Below, piece by piece: positions 14,898 to 16,991 of a stretch of 16,991 nt of DNA; the stretch's first letter is position 1; every line of letters starts with the position of its first letter. The notes below the pieces were generated by a model, which made no database searches, was not told the origin of the DNA, and worked only from the letters and a program-made list of their open reading frames with translations. The stretch covers positions 3,508 through 20,498 of the forward strand of contig NHFS02000022.1 of assembly GCA_002171315.2 (NCBI GenBank), given 5' to 3'. The stretch comes from Euryarchaeota archaeon TMED117 (GTDB lineage: Archaea > Thermoplasmatota > Poseidoniia > Poseidoniales > Poseidoniaceae). Made by a program: the position numbers and the translations under genes.

Positions 14898-16978
14898 TAG
14901 TAATCACCTCCAAACAACGTCGTTTGTTTCGTTTCTCCAGAATCATTATCTGGAATATCTTGTGTTTCAGTTGATGTTTCAACTTCAGGAATGACCTCCT
15001 CTTGAGAGGGAAGAGTTTCTTCTTCATCAGAATCGCTTAGAACATCTTCAGCAAGGTTCTCTTGCTCAATGAATGCTTCTTCTTGTCGGCGTATTTCTTC
15101 CAAAAGTTTCTCATCCATCTTGGTTGCACCAATGACTTCTTGAGAACCCCTGTAGAAGACATCCGTTTCATTCCAATCTCCCTTTTCCAGATTATCAAGA
15201 CTGTATGTAATGACAGTTTGAACTCCTGGTTGCAGCGTCTCAAGTTTCCAGGCCCATACGCCTGTTGCTTCCTTTCTTCCACCGAGTTCATTTCCTATCA
15301 TTTTTGCACCTTGTTTTTCTGGCCAGGTAACCAGCATTGTGTAGGAACGTGCTCTTGATGTGTAATTATACAAAACAATGTGAACATCAGTCTGCTTTGT
15401 TTCCTTATTCCATGTCGTCGTTGTTTCAGCAATGACTGCAGACATAATCTTCGTAATTGAAGCAGCCAAATCAGGTACTGGGAGCTGGAGTAATGAAGCA
15501 GACTTCTCAGCAATTGCAGGAATAATATCGTTGATGAGTTCGAATTTTTCTCGTGTCTTCCCCATCTTCTTCTTCTTTTCGAGATGCTTTCTCAAACCGC
15601 GGCCCATTTCCAACATTGCTTTACGCCCTTCTTCCATAACGACTTCATTATCAGAGAGTGCCTCCTTTGCTTCAGAGGTAAACTGCACGTTTGTACTGGC
15701 AAGATGAACGAGAATAGCCGCAGGACCCTTTGGCACTCCTCTTCCACCAGCCTGATCAAGACCATATTGCCGCCAATCAACGCTTTCAATAGCTTTGGTC
15801 AATAAACAACCTCCTTGTTGATACATTAGTGGGACACGATTTGCAAATCGAAGAATCTCAACCGGCTTGTCCGCAGCCATACCTTCTCCAAAGATCAGTC
15901 CAACTTCAATTTGGAATGGATTCCCTTGAGTAACACTCGGCGCCCGTGTCATCGTCGTTACAAATTTTGAATCAATTGTTTTTGAAAGGCCCTTCTTGAT
16001 GAGTAATTCTTCAATTGGAGAAAGACACGAGGTTGGTGGATTCAGAAGCTTAACAGGCTTACCTCGTAGCGTCCGCTCTCCTTGAAATGCTTCCAGTAAT
16101 GCTCGAATCTGTTCGGCTTTGAGGGATTTTGGCTTCAACTTCTCTTCTAATTCTGCAACTTCACATAATTCCTTAGCGGCTCTTCCAGATACGCCTGAAA
16201 AATTTCTACGTAGAAATGTTGTCATTCTTGATTCAGAGGATTCTCCACATAGGCGTTGCAGTTGTCCAAGTTCGATTCCATTCGGATGTGGCTTGATAGC
16301 CTCTACGCGACCTGGTAATTTCTCAGTTACGCGTGGCCAGTGGTGTTTCTGGCCATCAGGGTCAATGAAAAGAATATCAGCATGAGGATTGACAATGCTC
16401 GTCATGCGAAGATATTGCCAAACTGATTGACGTCCTTTCTGATATTTCGCTTTCATTCTGGTTCGAATCTTCAAACCATGAACCTTCTCACCCCAATCGA
16501 CACGATCTTGATTGGACTTTACTGCCTTGTTTTTCCGTGTATCAAGACCAATATCAACAGCAACTGCCGTTGCTTCCTTAGCAATCTTTGATTCAACATG
16601 CGTAGGATCTCCAGTTGTCAGTTGGGAATACATGACGACGCCAGTAATACCAATCCCCTGTTGCCCTCTGGACTGGCGAATTGCGTGAAATCGAGATCCG
16701 AAAAGGAGTTGCCCGAATACTTTCTCGATGCTTGTACGAGGAATACCAGGGCCGTTGTCTTCAACATCGAGTTGGAGAATATCCTTTTTGTTGTCCATTT
16801 TTGTTATTTGGACGACAATATCGGGGAGGATTCGAGCCTCTTCACAAGCATCCAAGGCATTGTCGACCGCTTCCTTAACAGCGGTTATGAGCGCTCTTGT
16901 GAGGGTATCAAAACCAAGGAAATGTTTGTTCTTTTCAAAGAATTCTGAAATAGCGACTTGCTTCTGATTTGCTGCCAT
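14897..16978 (-). CDS. top6B: DNA topoisomerase VI subunit B (GHKL ATPase subunit)
   Basis: The 693-residue product is the ATP-operated clamp of topoisomerase VI. The GHKL fold is intact: N-box EAVDNALDACEE (36-47, with E36 and N40), G1 box EDNGPGI (73-79), and G2 box SRGQQGIGITG (103-113). The H2TH and transducer regions follow, with RFANRVPLMYQQGG and the WRQYGLDQ and GVPKGPAAILVHLAST blocks typical of the family. About 528-620 is an Ig-like beta domain, as known at the C-terminus of some archaeal subunits. Residues 621-693 are an acidic, probably disordered tail ending KQTTLFGGDY. The protein is longer than many archaeal Topo VI B subunits because of this tail. The ATG at 16978 gives the usual short lead into ISEFFEKNKHFLGFD, but the frame stays open to the window edge 13 bases upstream, so an earlier start cannot be excluded. 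Confidence 0.97.
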   Translation of the reverse strand: MAANQKQVAISEFFEKNKHFLGFDTLTRALITAVKEAVDNALDACEEARILPDIVVQITKMDNKKDILQLDVEDNGPGIPRTSIEKVFGQLLFGSRFHAIRQSRGQQGIGITGVVMYSQLTTGDPTHVESKIAKEATAVAVDIGLDTRKNKAVKSNQDRVDWGEKVHGLKIRTRMKAKYQKGRQSVWQYLRMTSIVNPHADILFIDPDGQKHHWPRVTEKLPGRVEAIKPHPNGIELGQLQRLCGESSESRMTTFLRRNFSGVSGRAAKELCEVAELEEKLKPKSLKAEQIRALLEAFQGERTLRGKPVKLLNPPTSCLSPIEELLIKKGLSKTIDSKFVTTMTRAPSVTQGNPFQIEVGLIFGEGMAADKPVEILRFANRVPLMYQQGGCLLTKAIESVDWRQYGLDQAGGRGVPKGPAAILVHLASTNVQFTSEAKEALSDNEVVMEEGRKAMLEMGRGLRKHLEKKKKMGKTREKFELINDIIPAIAEKSASLLQLPVPDLAASITKIMSAVIAETTTTWNKETKQTDVHIVLYNYTSRARSYTMLVTWPEKQGAKMIGNELGGRKEATGVWAWKLETLQPGVQTVITYSLDNLEKGDWNETDVFYRGSQEVIGATKMDEKLLEEIRRQEEAFIEQENLAEDVLSDSDEEETLPSQEEVIPEVETSTETQDIPDNDSGETKQTTLFGGDY
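14903..14911 (-). promoter_or_regulatory. Perfect Shine-Dalgarno of top6A inside the end of top6B
   Basis: On the minus strand GGAGGTGAT ends five bases before the ATG at 14897. The same nine bases encode Gly-Gly-Asp near the end of subunit B, so the protein end and the ribosome site share sequence. Confidence 0.8.
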
Positions 16979-16991
16979 CTTTTCTGCAATG

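Noticed and set aside
1..16991. CRISPR array, insertion sequence or rRNA
   Set aside because: Reading through the window showed no regularly spaced direct repeats, no transposase-like frame and no rRNA-like segment.

Overview
The window looks like chromosomal DNA from a marine Group II-type euryarchaeon (Candidatus Poseidoniales, Thermoplasmatota side). The archaeal assignment rests on genes read directly: a clamp-loader (RFC) small subunit, both subunits of DNA topoisomerase VI, Shine-Dalgarno sites of the GGAGGTGAT type, and a very large secreted multidomain protein with a single C-terminal membrane anchor. The narrower assignment is inference, from overall gene style, moderate GC and a glycerolipid acyltransferase in an archaeal setting. 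I see no mobile element, CRISPR array, rRNA or integrase. The DNA is densely coding and no gap exceeds 300 bases.

Left part, plus strand (1-6859): the 3' two thirds of an RFC-like AAA+ subunit with altered ATPase motifs; a tRNA-Arg(CCT) with encoded CCA; an unrecognised four-helix membrane protein; a flavoprotein of the succinate dehydrogenase/fumarate reductase/L-aspartate oxidase superfamily with a changed substrate site; a HIT-family protein; a membrane-bound acyltransferase of the PlsC/Gpt2 type that directly abuts the HIT gene; and a small soluble protein of an uncharacterised family.

Centre (6860-11959): one gene of about 5 kb with its own promoter-like leader encodes a secreted surface protein. 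It has a signal peptide, seven beta-propeller blade repeats with a complete VWA domain inserted inside blade 4, a stalk of CARDB/NEW3-like beta-sandwich domains and a C-terminal transmembrane anchor. It is the most striking object in the window.

Right part, minus strand (11963-16978): a probable four-gene transcription unit reading leftward: top6B, top6A (overlapping by one base), an unrecognised two-helix membrane protein, and a winged-helix regulator that seems to have a DNA-binding domain at each end. It converges on the surface-protein gene with only 3 bases between stop codons. A perfect 9-bp inverted repeat lies just inside the regulator's 3' end.

The genes do not form one obvious pathway. 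The coherent pieces are DNA metabolism (RFC-like, Topo VI), envelope biology (acyltransferase, surface protein, two membrane proteins) and a probable local regulator.
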